Positions 24,815 through 33,471 of a stretch of DNA of 64,000 nt are shown here, piece by piece; within the stretch, counting starts at the first letter, position 1, and the number at the start of each line of letters is the position of its first letter. The stretch is from contig NZ_BILW01000016.1 in the NCBI RefSeq assembly GCF_004000765.1, forward strand, positions 62,001 to 126,000. Reading direction: 5' to 3'. Source of the DNA: Paenibacillus chondroitinus NBRC 15376. Its GTDB lineage: Bacteria > Bacillota > Bacilli > Paenibacillales > NBRC-103111. Made by a program: the position numbers and the translations under genes. A model generated the notes under the pieces. It was not told where the DNA came from and ran no database searches. It was given only the letters and a program-made list of their open reading frames with translations.

Positions 24815-25279
24815 ATGCCGAATTTATTTCCGCTCGCGGTTACAGAAAAGAGTCAGCTGCCATTGCTAGGAGCAGGTACGGGAAGGGGGACAGTTGGATT
24901 CGGACGTAGTCCGAAGTTTGATTATGCCCTTGGGGAGTTTGTGCTGACGCAGACAGGAAGAATAGCCGAGTGTAGCGACACGGAAGCTTGGTTGCAATGG
25001 TGTCAGAAAGCTTTGCTTACTCAACGTTATACTTATCTGGCTTATTCACGGACTTATGGTCAGGAATTCGATGATTTGATAGCTAGACAATTGTCCAAAC
25101 CAGCCAATGAAATGGAGATTGCCCGTATTACAAAAGAAACTCTGATGGTTGATCCGCGTACGGCGAGCGTTGGCCCCTTTACATGGAAGTGGAATCAAAG
25201 TGAGTGTTCGTTTCAATGCCAAATTACGAATGTTCGAGGCGATAAGAAAAATATCCTAGGAAGTGTGGTGATTAGTTAG
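24815..25279 (+). CDS. xkdS: gp25-like baseplate wedge protein (XkdS, DUF2634)
   Basis: 154 residues, begins one base after the previous stop. Motifs FDYALGEFVLTQTGRIAECS, WLQWCQKALLTQRYTYLAYSR and YGQEFDDLIARQLSKPANEMEIARITKETL are those of DUF2634/gp25-like sheath-initiator proteins, which nucleate sheath assembly on the baseplate. Confidence 0.9.
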   Translation: MPNLFPLAVTEKSQLPLLGAGTGRGTVGFGRSPKFDYALGEFVLTQTGRIAECSDTEAWLQWCQKALLTQRYTYLAYSRTYGQEFDDLIARQLSKPANEMEIARITKETLMVDPRTASVGPFTWKWNQSECSFQCQITNVRGDKKNILGSVVIS

Positions 25280-25280
25280 C

Positions 25281-26390
25281 ATGACCGTTATACCGAATTA
25301 TTTGGCTGAACAAACCGAAGAAGCGATTCGAGGCCGTATGTTGGGCAATTTGCCTTCTGATTTGGACAAATCCGAAGGTTCCTACATGTGGGATGCGTTG
25401 GCTCCAGTCTCTATTGAGCTGGCGCTGGCGGCGATTCAGTCGCAGGAAGTCTTGCGGCGGGGGTTTGCCGGAACGACTTACGGTCCTTATCTGGACCTGC
25501 GTTGTGCGGAGCACGGAGTAACGCGCAAAGCTGCGGTGAAGGCCGCTGGCACCGTACGGTTTACGGGTTCGCCCGGTACGGCAATTCCTCCAGGCACTCG
25601 TATCGGAACATTGGCGGATACCGTGCAGGGGACGGCTTCCTTACTTTTTGAAACGATGGTCCCCGCTGTTATCGACAGCTCGGGTAGCGTGACATTGGAA
25701 GCTCAGGCCGTTTTAGGAGGTTTGAACAGCAATGTTCCGAGTGAGTCCATTGTCTTCGTAGTAGCACCGCATGCCGGAATCACTGGCGTGACGAATGTCA
25801 CCCCAATGGTCGGCGGTGAAGATGCTGAAAGCGATAGCTCGCTGCTGAACCGTTATTATGCCAAAGTACGTTCCCCGGGTACAAGCGGTAATCGAGCTGA
25901 CTATCTCAACTGGGCGCTTGATATTGCCGGCGTTGGAGCTGCTCAGGTGCAGCCGCTATGGAACGGCCCCGGGACGGTAAAGGTCGTCATCATCGGCACG
26001 GATAAAAGAAGCGCATCCCCTTCCACCGTGGCCGCCGTGCAGCAGTATATTTACCCGGCTCCGCCACTGACGGGCAAAGCACCGATCGGCGCGGTTGTTA
26101 CCGTTGAGTCGGCCTCTGAAATTGCCATCGCTCTGCAGGCTAATCTTTTCTTGTATGGCACAAGAACGCTCGATCAGGTGAAACAAGATTTCGCCGTGGC
26201 TGTTCGCAACTATTTATCCGAACTGGCGTTCTCTTCTGATCCCAACGTACGTTACGTTCGTATTGGTTCTCTGCTGCTCGATACACAGGGGGTGCAAGAT
26301 TACAGCAATCTGCTGGTGAATGGTATGAGCGCCAACGTTGTGGTAGGTACCGGTCGAGTTGCTGTCTTGGGGGAGGTGACGCTCACATGA
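25281..26390 (+). CDS. xkdT: Baseplate J-like protein (XkdT)
   Basis: 369 residues. Baseplate J family: YGPYLDLRCAEHGVTRKAA, GTVRFTGSPGTAIPPGTRIGT, VGGEDAESDSSLLNRYYAKVRSPGTSGNRADYL, GVGAAQVQPLWNGPGTVKVVIIG and a C-terminal IGSLLLDTQGVQDYSNLLVNG-type part. Forms the wedge ring (gp6-like) that holds the fibres and hub. Overlaps xkdU by 4 nt. Confidence 0.93.
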   Translation: MTVIPNYLAEQTEEAIRGRMLGNLPSDLDKSEGSYMWDALAPVSIELALAAIQSQEVLRRGFAGTTYGPYLDLRCAEHGVTRKAAVKAAGTVRFTGSPGTAIPPGTRIGTLADTVQGTASLLFETMVPAVIDSSGSVTLEAQAVLGGLNSNVPSESIVFVVAPHAGITGVTNVTPMVGGEDAESDSSLLNRYYAKVRSPGTSGNRADYLNWALDIAGVGAAQVQPLWNGPGTVKVVIIGTDKRSASPSTVAAVQQYIYPAPPLTGKAPIGAVVTVESASEIAIALQANLFLYGTRTLDQVKQDFAVAVRNYLSELAFSSDPNVRYVRIGSLLLDTQGVQDYSNLLVNGMSANVVVGTGRVAVLGEVTLT

Positions 26391-26956
26391 GTTTCGTCAC
26401 TTCCCCAAGCGGAAGGCGCATGAAGGGCTACTTGCCCGACTATTACGAAACGTCGCGGGTCATGGACTCTATCCTGCAAGCGCAGGGCGCGGAGCTGGAT
26501 CAATTGCGTATCTCCCTGGAGGAGACACTGCAGCAGTTCTTTGTCAGCTCCGCTACGTGGGGGCTGGATGCTTGGGAGGCCGAGCTCGGCATCGCGACGG
26601 TGCCGGACAAGCCTGACGATCAGCGCCGGGCGGTGATCCATGCGAAGCTGCGCGGTGTCGGCACCGTCACCGTTGAGCTGCTGCATAGCGTGGCCAGCGC
26701 GTATGAGCGCGGAGCCGTCGAGGTCACACAGCAGCCGACGATGTACCAGTTCACCGTGCGCTTCGTCGACACGTTGGGTACGCCGCCGAACTTGGGTGAC
26801 CTGCAGGCGGCCATTGAGGAAATTAAGCCGGCCCATTTGCAGGTCGTGTACCAGTATAAATATTTTCTGCTTAATCAGCTTCATCAGACGATGACTATAA
26901 AAGACTTGCAAACGAGGAAAATGACCGACTTCGCGCCATTTATTCCCGTTTCATAA
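26387..26956 (+). CDS. xkdU: DUF2313 tail protein (XkdU/gpI-like)
   Basis: 189 residues. MKGYLPDYYETSRVMDSILQAQGAELDQL, the motif TWGLDAWEAELGI and RAVIHAKLRGVGTVT are those of YmfQ/XkdU proteins that link baseplate wedge and tail fibre. The codon use is notably GC-rich here, whereas the next gene turns AT-rich after its first ~80 codons. Confidence 0.9.
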   Translation: MSFVTSPSGRRMKGYLPDYYETSRVMDSILQAQGAELDQLRISLEETLQQFFVSSATWGLDAWEAELGIATVPDKPDDQRRAVIHAKLRGVGTVTVELLHSVASAYERGAVEVTQQPTMYQFTVRFVDTLGTPPNLGDLQAAIEEIKPAHLQVVYQYKYFLLNQLHQTMTIKDLQTRKMTDFAPFIPVS

Positions 26957-26971
26957 GGAGGGAGCAAGCTT

Positions 26972-29900
26972 ATGCCTAGCACGACCATGAACTTGGGACT
27001 TTATAAGAAAAACCCGTCTACGGACGGGAATGATACCTTTGATATTAATACGATGCTCAACGATAACTGGGATAGAGTTGATGCACAGCTCGGCGCACAG
27101 TTCGCCGACGCAGCTCCGACTCCCGTTAATTTGGTAAACGGGCTGCAGGTGGTTGATGTCCCGCAGACGGCACCGCTGGAGAATTTGCGGATAACGGGGC
27201 GGACGTTGGTTAATTTGTTGGGGCGGGATGGGAATTGTGAGGATTTAAGTAAGTGGAGTGCTTTTCAGTCCACACAATCCCTTAATACAGCAAACATAAA
27301 ATATGGCAACAACTCAATTAAAGTAACTGCAACATCTGCTAATTATGCAGCGACCTGCAAAAATAACATAAGCTTACCGAGTGGTAATAAATATCTTGTA
27401 TTGGCCGAGTTTAATGCTGGAACAGCGCCATATGCTGCTATAGAAGTTACTTCCGCAATAGGTGTATCAACTGGCGTAACGACTACAACAGGGTTTGGTC
27501 TTGCATATAGGAAATTTATTTCAACTGGATCAGTAGGCATCAATCTATACACGATTGCTACAGCTGCGGGTCAGTTCTTTTATGTGGATGGTGTACGGCT
27601 TTATGCATTATCGGATGCAGAGTATTCGGCAATTGATGGTATGACAACAACACAAATTGCAGCTAAATACCCATATGTAGATGATGTTAAGCATGTAACC
27701 GCTCCGTATGTCATTAAGTATGGGGAGAACTTGTTGCCGCCACTTTATGATTACAACCTGAATTCAGGTTCTCCAACCATTGTTTCTCCTTACAGCGGCT
27801 TGGTTACAAACAATGATAAATTCATTATTCAAATTCCGGTAATTGCAGGACAAGCATACTCTATTTCCGCTACATCTTTTGATACAAATGGTAGAATCTT
27901 TGTCGCTGAAAATGGTGGAGCAACTAAGGTTGATATTTCAGGCAGCGGACTACTTAAATCCGAAAACTTCACTATTGGGGCAGGAATTACACAAATTAAT
28001 ATAAGGTTATTAGGGCTATCTGCAACACCAACAGCCATGTCTAATCCAATACTTAACCTTGGCTCAACAGCTAAGCCCTTTGTAGGGCGTAATGATAATC
28101 TTATTACTTTCCCTAACGTAAGGCTTGCGGGCTCTATTGATGGTACAGTGTATGACACATTGTTTGAGCGTGACGGAAAATACTTTATTGAAAGACGGTT
28201 TCATGAAGTAACTTTAGATGGCAGGTTGAATTGGGGAATCAATACGGACTTTACGGGATATAAGCGTGTCTATATTAACGTGGGGGCTAACATTACTGCC
28301 AATACTCAACGCGGTGTAAAATATGATGGTAAAATTTTGGGGGCTATTTCAGCCGTCGATGGTATCCAGTTAAACAATGACGGGAATCTATTTTTAGATA
28401 TTGCTGACACGGACAGCGGATGGGGAGAAAGCTATTTACCTTCCAACGACGAGGTAAAGGCATATTTCTATGGTTGGAAGATGTATGATGGCGTTAACGG
28501 CGCTAATTCGTATGTGAGTGGAACTAAAGCGTGGTGCTATCGTGCTTCAGTTGGGTACTCGGGTGGAACTAATACACTCCCTACAGTCATAATCCCTGCA
28601 AACGGATTTTGGTCACCGTACAGGATAAGCTATCAACTTGCTACACCATTATTCCAAGAGATCTCGGTAGAAGGCGGCATATCATTTCATGAGGGATTGA
28701 ATAAGATTGAAGTAGGACAAGGAATGATTGTACGGGAGAAAGCTAACCCGAATACGGCAGACCCGGGATTCTATCGATTTAATAGTTCGTATTTATTTGA
28801 TTCTAAGTTAACAAACAGGACGAGCAGAATTTTAACTATTTATAAGAATGGTAAAGTCGATACCGCAAAATGGATTTTGATTAACGGGCTTGATTCTGGA
28901 TTTGCATACGGGACACAATATGCCCAAATATCGGCAGCTAACTTTGACTCAACAGCCGTATACGAAGTCACCTATCTAGCTCTAGAACAATACTTGCTTT
29001 CCATTCCTGTTCAAGCTATAACAGGCCAAGTGGCAAGCAACTTAAAGACGGTCGTTGAAATACTGGCAACGGATCAGGCAGACAACGAAGCACGGTTAAG
29101 TGCAACAGAGCAACTAGCCCAACAAATTTACAACGTTCCGAAGCAGACAACGGCTCCAATGTCCTTGTACGTTGATGCGGTAAATGGTGTGGATAATAAT
29201 GATGGCAGCGCGACTAGACCGTTTAAGACGATACAACGAGCGGTTAACAGCATCCCGCAAATTGTCAGTCACCTGTGCACTATTTATGTAGCAGCGGGAA
29301 CATATGCAGAAGATGTCACGGTGTTAAACTACACTGGACAAATTACTATTATAGCAGCGAATACGGCACAAGACGCAACGAAAGTTAACTCTATCTCAAT
29401 CAACCACTGTAAAGGTAGATTTGAAGTTACAGGATTTACTGCTACTTCGGCAACGACACCGGGGTTTAATGCGTTGTATTGCGATGCAGCAATATTTAAT
29501 ACTTGTTGGGTGACGGCATTTTCTGCAACACAGCCTGCTTTTGCCTACGTTACTTCTGTAGGAAGAGTCCAAGCAGGGGCCGCAGCAGGTAGGACGGTAG
29601 GCATTTTGGCTACCTCATATAGTCAAATTGCGGTTGTTCAAGTTGGAGGATCAGGAAATTCCGTGGGAGTTCAATCGGAGTATGGTTCGCATATCGGCAT
29701 TCACAGCGTACCAACACCAACAGGTTCTATCAATTTTGTAACGCAATTAGGCGGCTTGATCGTCTCGACAAACGGTGTTCTTAACCCATGGGGGGATAAC
29801 ACTCAAGATCAACGTACAGCGGTACTCGCTCAACATGCAACAGCGGGCGTGGCAGTTTCTGCTAATGTTGACACGTTTTTAACATATACCACTGCGGTAA

Positions 29901-30223
29901 ATCAAGGTGGCGCGTGGGATGGAGTAAATAAATTCACAGCACCCTCGGACGGATGGTATTTAATTTCAGCACATAATAGCTTCGTAGGCGTGAGCGGAAC
30001 ACCTAACATTGTTTATTCGGTCTATATTGACGGTGTAGGGTATTTAGAAAATATGGGTGCGCATATGGTTCAGTCTGCATCTACTTACTGTAATGGAGCA
30101 GCAAATAAAATTATAAAGCTTACAAAAGGGCAGTATTTTCGGGTAGCCGTAAACATTAATCAGGCATGTACTACGAATCCGGATGCAAGGGCTAGTCGAT
30201 TAGAAATAGTACGCATAGCGTAA
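26972..30223 (+). CDS. Tail fibre / receptor-binding protein
   Basis: 1083 residues, AAGGAGGGAG before ATG. Residues 1-80 (MNLGLYKKNPSTDGNDTFDI, MLNDNWDRVDAQLG) form the baseplate-attachment part common to Paenibacillus tail fibres. The middle is AT-rich beta-structure with carbohydrate-binding-like segments. Around residues 730-910 a right-handed beta-helix is likely, opening with YVDAVNGVDNNDGSATRPFK (DUF1565/pectin-lyase type). The last ~130 residues (FLTYTTAVNQGGAWDGVNKF, SVYIDGVGYLENMGAHM, LTKGQYFRVAVNI) look like a C1q/TNF-like jelly roll, a usual receptor-binding tip. It sets target specificity. The boundary near nt 27230 suggests module exchange. Confidence 0.85.
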   Translation: MPSTTMNLGLYKKNPSTDGNDTFDINTMLNDNWDRVDAQLGAQFADAAPTPVNLVNGLQVVDVPQTAPLENLRITGRTLVNLLGRDGNCEDLSKWSAFQSTQSLNTANIKYGNNSIKVTATSANYAATCKNNISLPSGNKYLVLAEFNAGTAPYAAIEVTSAIGVSTGVTTTTGFGLAYRKFISTGSVGINLYTIATAAGQFFYVDGVRLYALSDAEYSAIDGMTTTQIAAKYPYVDDVKHVTAPYVIKYGENLLPPLYDYNLNSGSPTIVSPYSGLVTNNDKFIIQIPVIAGQAYSISATSFDTNGRIFVAENGGATKVDISGSGLLKSENFTIGAGITQINIRLLGLSATPTAMSNPILNLGSTAKPFVGRNDNLITFPNVRLAGSIDGTVYDTLFERDGKYFIERRFHEVTLDGRLNWGINTDFTGYKRVYINVGANITANTQRGVKYDGKILGAISAVDGIQLNNDGNLFLDIADTDSGWGESYLPSNDEVKAYFYGWKMYDGVNGANSYVSGTKAWCYRASVGYSGGTNTLPTVIIPANGFWSPYRISYQLATPLFQEISVEGGISFHEGLNKIEVGQGMIVREKANPNTADPGFYRFNSSYLFDSKLTNRTSRILTIYKNGKVDTAKWILINGLDSGFAYGTQYAQISAANFDSTAVYEVTYLALEQYLLSIPVQAITGQVASNLKTVVEILATDQADNEARLSATEQLAQQIYNVPKQTTAPMSLYVDAVNGVDNNDGSATRPFKTIQRAVNSIPQIVSHLCTIYVAAGTYAEDVTVLNYTGQITIIAANTAQDATKVNSISINHCKGRFEVTGFTATSATTPGFNALYCDAAIFNTCWVTAFSATQPAFAYVTSVGRVQAGAAAGRTVGILATSYSQIAVVQVGGSGNSVGVQSEYGSHIGIHSVPTPTGSINFVTQLGGLIVSTNGVLNPWGDNTQDQRTAVLAQHATAGVAVSANVDTFLTYTTAVNQGGAWDGVNKFTAPSDGWYLISAHNSFVGVSGTPNIVYSVYIDGVGYLENMGAHMVQSASTYCNGAANKIIKLTKGQYFRVAVNINQACTTNPDARASRLEIVRIA

Positions 30224-30243
30224 GAAAAAGGAGACTAAGAAGC

Positions 30244-30786
30244 ATGGATATGGTTAAAAGTATTTTTCACTTATTCCCAGGTGCGCAGCCTGGCGCAGAC
30301 TTCAGAATAGCCGTGGATACTTCCGAAGAAAACATGAAGCCTTATATTTCGTTTTGGAACCTTGAAGCCGCTCAACCAACCGAAGAAGAACTACAAGCCG
30401 CATGGAAAGCCATGCAGCCAACACCCGAATCCCAAATCGCCAATGCTAAACTCTCAAAAACAGCCGAACTCAACACAGCATGCAACGCAGCAATACTTGC
30501 AGGTTTCACCTCCAACGTCTTAGGCGCAAACCACACCTACGACTTCGACTACGAAGCGCAAACGAATCTCAACACGATGCTCAACGCAATCATAGCTGGT
30601 CTAGTCTCTGAACCTATCATTTGGAAAGCTAGCAACAAGCTTCAGCCACATACGATTGATCAATTTAAGACATTGTTCACAGACAGTCTCACCCACAAAA
30701 CGACCAGCATCAACAAGTATTGGGAGTTAAAAATGACCGTCGAATCAGCGAACAGCATGGAGGGTGTGGCATCTATCTCATGGTAA
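30244..30786 (+). CDS. XkdW/DUF4376-type protein, probable fibre chaperone
   Basis: 180 residues, AAAGGAG before ATG. The N-terminus (MVKSIFHLFPGAQPGADFRIAVD, ISFWNLEAAQPTEEELQAAW) resembles XkdW; the C-terminal part (AAILAGFTSNVLGANHTYDFDYEAQTNLNTML, Trp-Lys, HTIDQFKTLFTDSLTHK) matches DUF4376. Genes of this kind follow the fibre gene in many phages and probably assist its assembly. Adenine- and cytosine-rich codons set it off from its neighbours, consistent with exchange together with the fibre. Confidence 0.75.
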   Translation: MDMVKSIFHLFPGAQPGADFRIAVDTSEENMKPYISFWNLEAAQPTEEELQAAWKAMQPTPESQIANAKLSKTAELNTACNAAILAGFTSNVLGANHTYDFDYEAQTNLNTMLNAIIAGLVSEPIIWKASNKLQPHTIDQFKTLFTDSLTHKTTSINKYWELKMTVESANSMEGVASISW

Positions 30787-30842
30787 ATATTTTGAAAACA
30801 CAACCATTCTTCCTCCCATCTCAAAAGAAAGGAGCGAAACCA

Positions 30843-31241
30843 ATGAACCAAGTTATGTTCAGCTCGATTTTGGCTGCGCTTAGCGCATGCGTGACCTATG
30901 CCTTCGGCGGGTTGAGTGAGTTGCTGGGACTCTTCCTGATGACAATCGCCGTAGACTATGTCACAGGTATTGCGGCCTCCATGAAGGAACAGCGCGGTCT
31001 GAACAGCCAAGTTGGCTTTTGGGGGCTTACCCGCAAAGGAATGATGCTGCTTGTGATCATGCTGGCTCACCGAATGGACTTACTACTAGACACGAATATC
31101 ATGATGACAGGGGCAATCTATTTTTATTTGGCCAATGAGTTTATCTCGATCACTGAAAATTATGGACGGCTAGGGCTGCCGCTGCCCAGCTTTTTGAAAC
31201 AAATGATTCAAGTACTTCGCAACAAGAGTGAAGGTCTATGA
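30843..31241 (+). CDS. Phage-type holin
   Basis: 132 residues from ATG 30843 (AAAGGAGCG 5 nt before). Holin_4 family (toxin secretion/phage lysis): LSACVTYAFGGLSELLGLFLMTIAVDYVTGI, GFWGLTRKGMMLLVIMLAHRMD, MTGAIYFYLANEFISITENYGRLG, with three to four membrane helices. It opens the membrane so that the lysin next to it can reach the wall and free the particles. Overlaps the lysin by 4 nt. Confidence 0.9.
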   Translation: MNQVMFSSILAALSACVTYAFGGLSELLGLFLMTIAVDYVTGIAASMKEQRGLNSQVGFWGLTRKGMMLLVIMLAHRMDLLLDTNIMMTGAIYFYLANEFISITENYGRLGLPLPSFLKQMIQVLRNKSEGL

Positions 31242-31819
31242 ACAAAGAACGTTTTATCGAGCAAGTGGCACCTGCTGCACAAGCGAATATGCGGGAGTTC
31301 GGTATTTTGGCAAGCGTGACGATAGCTCAGGCCATTTTGGAAAGCGGCTGGGGTAACCATGCGCCAGGCAACAATTTGTTTGGCATCAAGGGGAGCGGGC
31401 AACAGTTAGTTACGCAGGAGTTCATTAACGGCAGATGGCTGCAAATTGTTGATGGCTTCTGTGTTTACGACAGTTGGTATGAAAGCATTCGTGATCATTC
31501 CTATTTTCTATCCCAAAATCCCAGGTATGCCAATGTCTTGCATGAACTGGACTACCGATTGGCCTGTCAGAAGCTGCAGCAAGCAGGTTACGCAACCGAT
31601 CCGCTTTATGCGGACAAACTGATTCGTATTATTGAAGGGAGCGATCTCACGAGATTTGATCAGATTGAAGGGAAAGGGGAGTATATGATGAGTAGTGAAG
31701 ATGCGGATAAAATCATTATGTTTCTGTCCGCCGCTTGGACAAGCACTGAAGATGCTGAAGCTAGAGCGGAGTTTCATCGCTTGGCGGACGAGCTCCGGAA
31801 AGCATCCGGGCAACTGTGA
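31238..31819 (+). CDS. Glucosaminidase-domain lysin
   Basis: 193 residues. N-acetylglucosaminidase domain (residues 1-150): ASVTIAQAILESGWGNHAPGNNLFGIKG with the catalytic Glu of LESGWG, then FCVYDSWYESIRDHSYFLSQNPRY and CQKLQQAGYATDPLYADKLIRII. The C-terminal ~40 residues are a charged helix. No signal peptide, so the holin must export it. Last gene of the cassette; followed by a long perfect hairpin. PBSX uses the amidase XlyA at this place instead. Confidence 0.9.
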   Translation: MNKERFIEQVAPAAQANMREFGILASVTIAQAILESGWGNHAPGNNLFGIKGSGQQLVTQEFINGRWLQIVDGFCVYDSWYESIRDHSYFLSQNPRYANVLHELDYRLACQKLQQAGYATDPLYADKLIRIIEGSDLTRFDQIEGKGEYMMSSEDADKIIMFLSAAWTSTEDAEARAEFHRLADELRKASGQL

Positions 31820-31830
31820 TGAGCCTGTAA

Positions 31831-31858
31831 GAATAAGAGTCTTTTCCGACTCTTATTC
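31831..31858. terminator. Perfect 11-bp hairpin at the right end of the tail cassette
   Basis: GAATAAGAGTC-TTTTCC-GACTCTTATTC. No adjacent T-run beyond the stem, but position after the last gene suggests termination. The rest of 31859-32058 shows no supported gene. Confidence 0.6.
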
Positions 31859-32058
31859 CTGCATTTAAGCTAATAGGTATCAAAATAGAAGCCTCAAAAG
31901 TCCTTGTTTCTTCCAAGCACCCGTGCCTCCAAATAAAATAAACCGCCTCTCCCAATAGGAAAGACGGTGTTCTTCACATCAATGAGTTTACATGTAGCTG
32001 TGTTTTTTCAAAGTTTCATATTTTTTTCATTTATTCATGTTTCAAGTACTTCTAACCT

Positions 32059-33345
32059 CTACAAAGTATATGCAATATGCTCTTCAATATATTTCTCCAA
32101 CTTAATTCGCACATAAGGCGGTAAGCCGGAAAGCATACAGCCATAGCGGAATTTATCGCCATCGGTCTCGATTCGAATCACGCGAGCGGTGATTGGCGGG
32201 AGCTCCGCTTCCTGCGGGAAGTGGATGACGATGAACATATCCGGCGCAAGTGGTGCAGCGGTTGTGATTTGCAGTCCGCTTTCCGATAAGTCGAACAGCG
32301 TGCCGTCGATGTTTTGCCCGGAGAAGGAACCTTCCTGCTCCCATTGATAGATGGACAATTTCAAGTTGATATCCAGCTTCACGCGCGTGTTCCGGCGGCG
32401 TTCGCGGCCAGAAAGCGGCGATGCCTGCTTTTCTTCAATGACAGCAGCAGGTTCGCTAGGTTTAGCGATTTGCTGCCCCATCCAGTCTTCGTAGCATTGG
32501 ATGACGGAGCTCAGGTCTTCATCGCCGAGGCCTTTGCTTAATCCCATTTGGAACAAGCCCGCCGTTGTTTGCAGCAGCGGAACCGGTAATTGGAAGTTAC
32601 TAGCGAGTCCTTGAGCAAGCAAGAGATCCTTGAGCATCAGCTTCAAGGAGAATTGATTGCTGAAATCGCGATTTAATATTTTATCGCCTTTGAGGTCGAC
32701 TATTCTGCTGTTTGCGCCGCCAGAGCGGACAATTTCTAGAAATTTCTCAAGGTTAACCCCTGCTTTGGATGCAATAGACAAGCCTTCGGCAAAACCAAGT
32801 AGGTTAATACCCACCATGGTATTGTTGGCAAGCTTGGCATAGGAACCGGAGCCGGAAGGACCTAGATAAAGGGCTTTACGGCCCATCGCAAGGAACAACT
32901 GCTCATGTTCTTCAAACACTTCCTGGCTGCCGCCGACCATGAACGCGAGCGAACCCTCTTCGGCAGCAGGCTTACTGCCTGTGACAGGCGCATCGAGGAA
33001 ATCGACGAAATGGGCGGCAAGCTCCTCGGCCAACTTTTGGCTCGTTTGTGGGGAAACGGTACTGGAATCAATAATCGTAAGAGCCGGATGAATACCGCTT
33101 AGAACGCCTTCTTCGCTGTAGAATATATCCAACAAAGCAGCGTCATTGCTAAGCATGGTAATCAGTACATCTGAATGACGGGCGGCATCGGCGGGTGTTG
33201 CAGCCACTTCAGCGCCAAGACGAGCCAGCTCGTCCGCTTTTTCGGGAGTACGATTATAAACGGTTACCATAAAACCTTTTTGAATAAGGTTAGCAGCCAT
33301 GGGTTTGCCCATTGTGCCAAGTCCGATAAAGCCGATACGTTTCAT
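32059..33345 (-). CDS. Beta-hydroxyacid dehydrogenase fused to a PilZ domain
   Basis: 428 residues; ATG 33345 chosen since GAGGTG lies 7 nt upstream (ATG 33351 is two codons earlier). Residues 1-290: 3-hydroxyisobutyrate/tartronate-semialdehyde reductase type, with GFIGLGTMGKPMAANL (NAD(P) site), DAPVTGSKPAAEEGSLAFMVGG and the catalytic Lys in YAKLANNTMVG. After a Pro/Glu-rich linker (~295-312) comes a complete PilZ domain: RRRNTR (RxxxR) and DLSESG (D/NxSxxG), then MFIVIHFPQEAELPPITARVIRIE. PilZ with these motifs binds c-di-GMP. Dehydrogenases of this family normally end at ~290. The sequence indicates an oxidoreductase sensing or localised by c-di-GMP. Confidence 0.9.
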   Translation of the reverse strand: MKRIGFIGLGTMGKPMAANLIQKGFMVTVYNRTPEKADELARLGAEVAATPADAARHSDVLITMLSNDAALLDIFYSEEGVLSGIHPALTIIDSSTVSPQTSQKLAEELAAHFVDFLDAPVTGSKPAAEEGSLAFMVGGSQEVFEEHEQLFLAMGRKALYLGPSGSGSYAKLANNTMVGINLLGFAEGLSIASKAGVNLEKFLEIVRSGGANSRIVDLKGDKILNRDFSNQFSLKLMLKDLLLAQGLASNFQLPVPLLQTTAGLFQMGLSKGLGDEDLSSVIQCYEDWMGQQIAKPSEPAAVIEEKQASPLSGRERRRNTRVKLDINLKLSIYQWEQEGSFSGQNIDGTLFDLSESGLQITTAAPLAPDMFIVIHFPQEAELPPITARVIRIETDGDKFRYGCMLSGLPPYVRIKLEKYIEEHIAYTL

Positions 33346-33471
33346 GATCATTCACCTCTGGAATCATTTTATCATGGGAAATCTAACCTGTGAATGCCTT
33401 CTTTACTTGCTTTTGTACAAGCAAATAAGTATGCTAGGAAAAGGAAAAAAATAGAGATGGAGGCGAGCATA

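Noticed and set aside
15546..31858. Complete prophage
   Set aside because: No terminase, portal, capsid, replication or integrase genes; only tail, lysis and control genes.
31761..31955. 64-codon minus-strand frame at the cassette end
   Set aside because: No RBS, runs through the hairpin at 31831 and shows no coding pattern.
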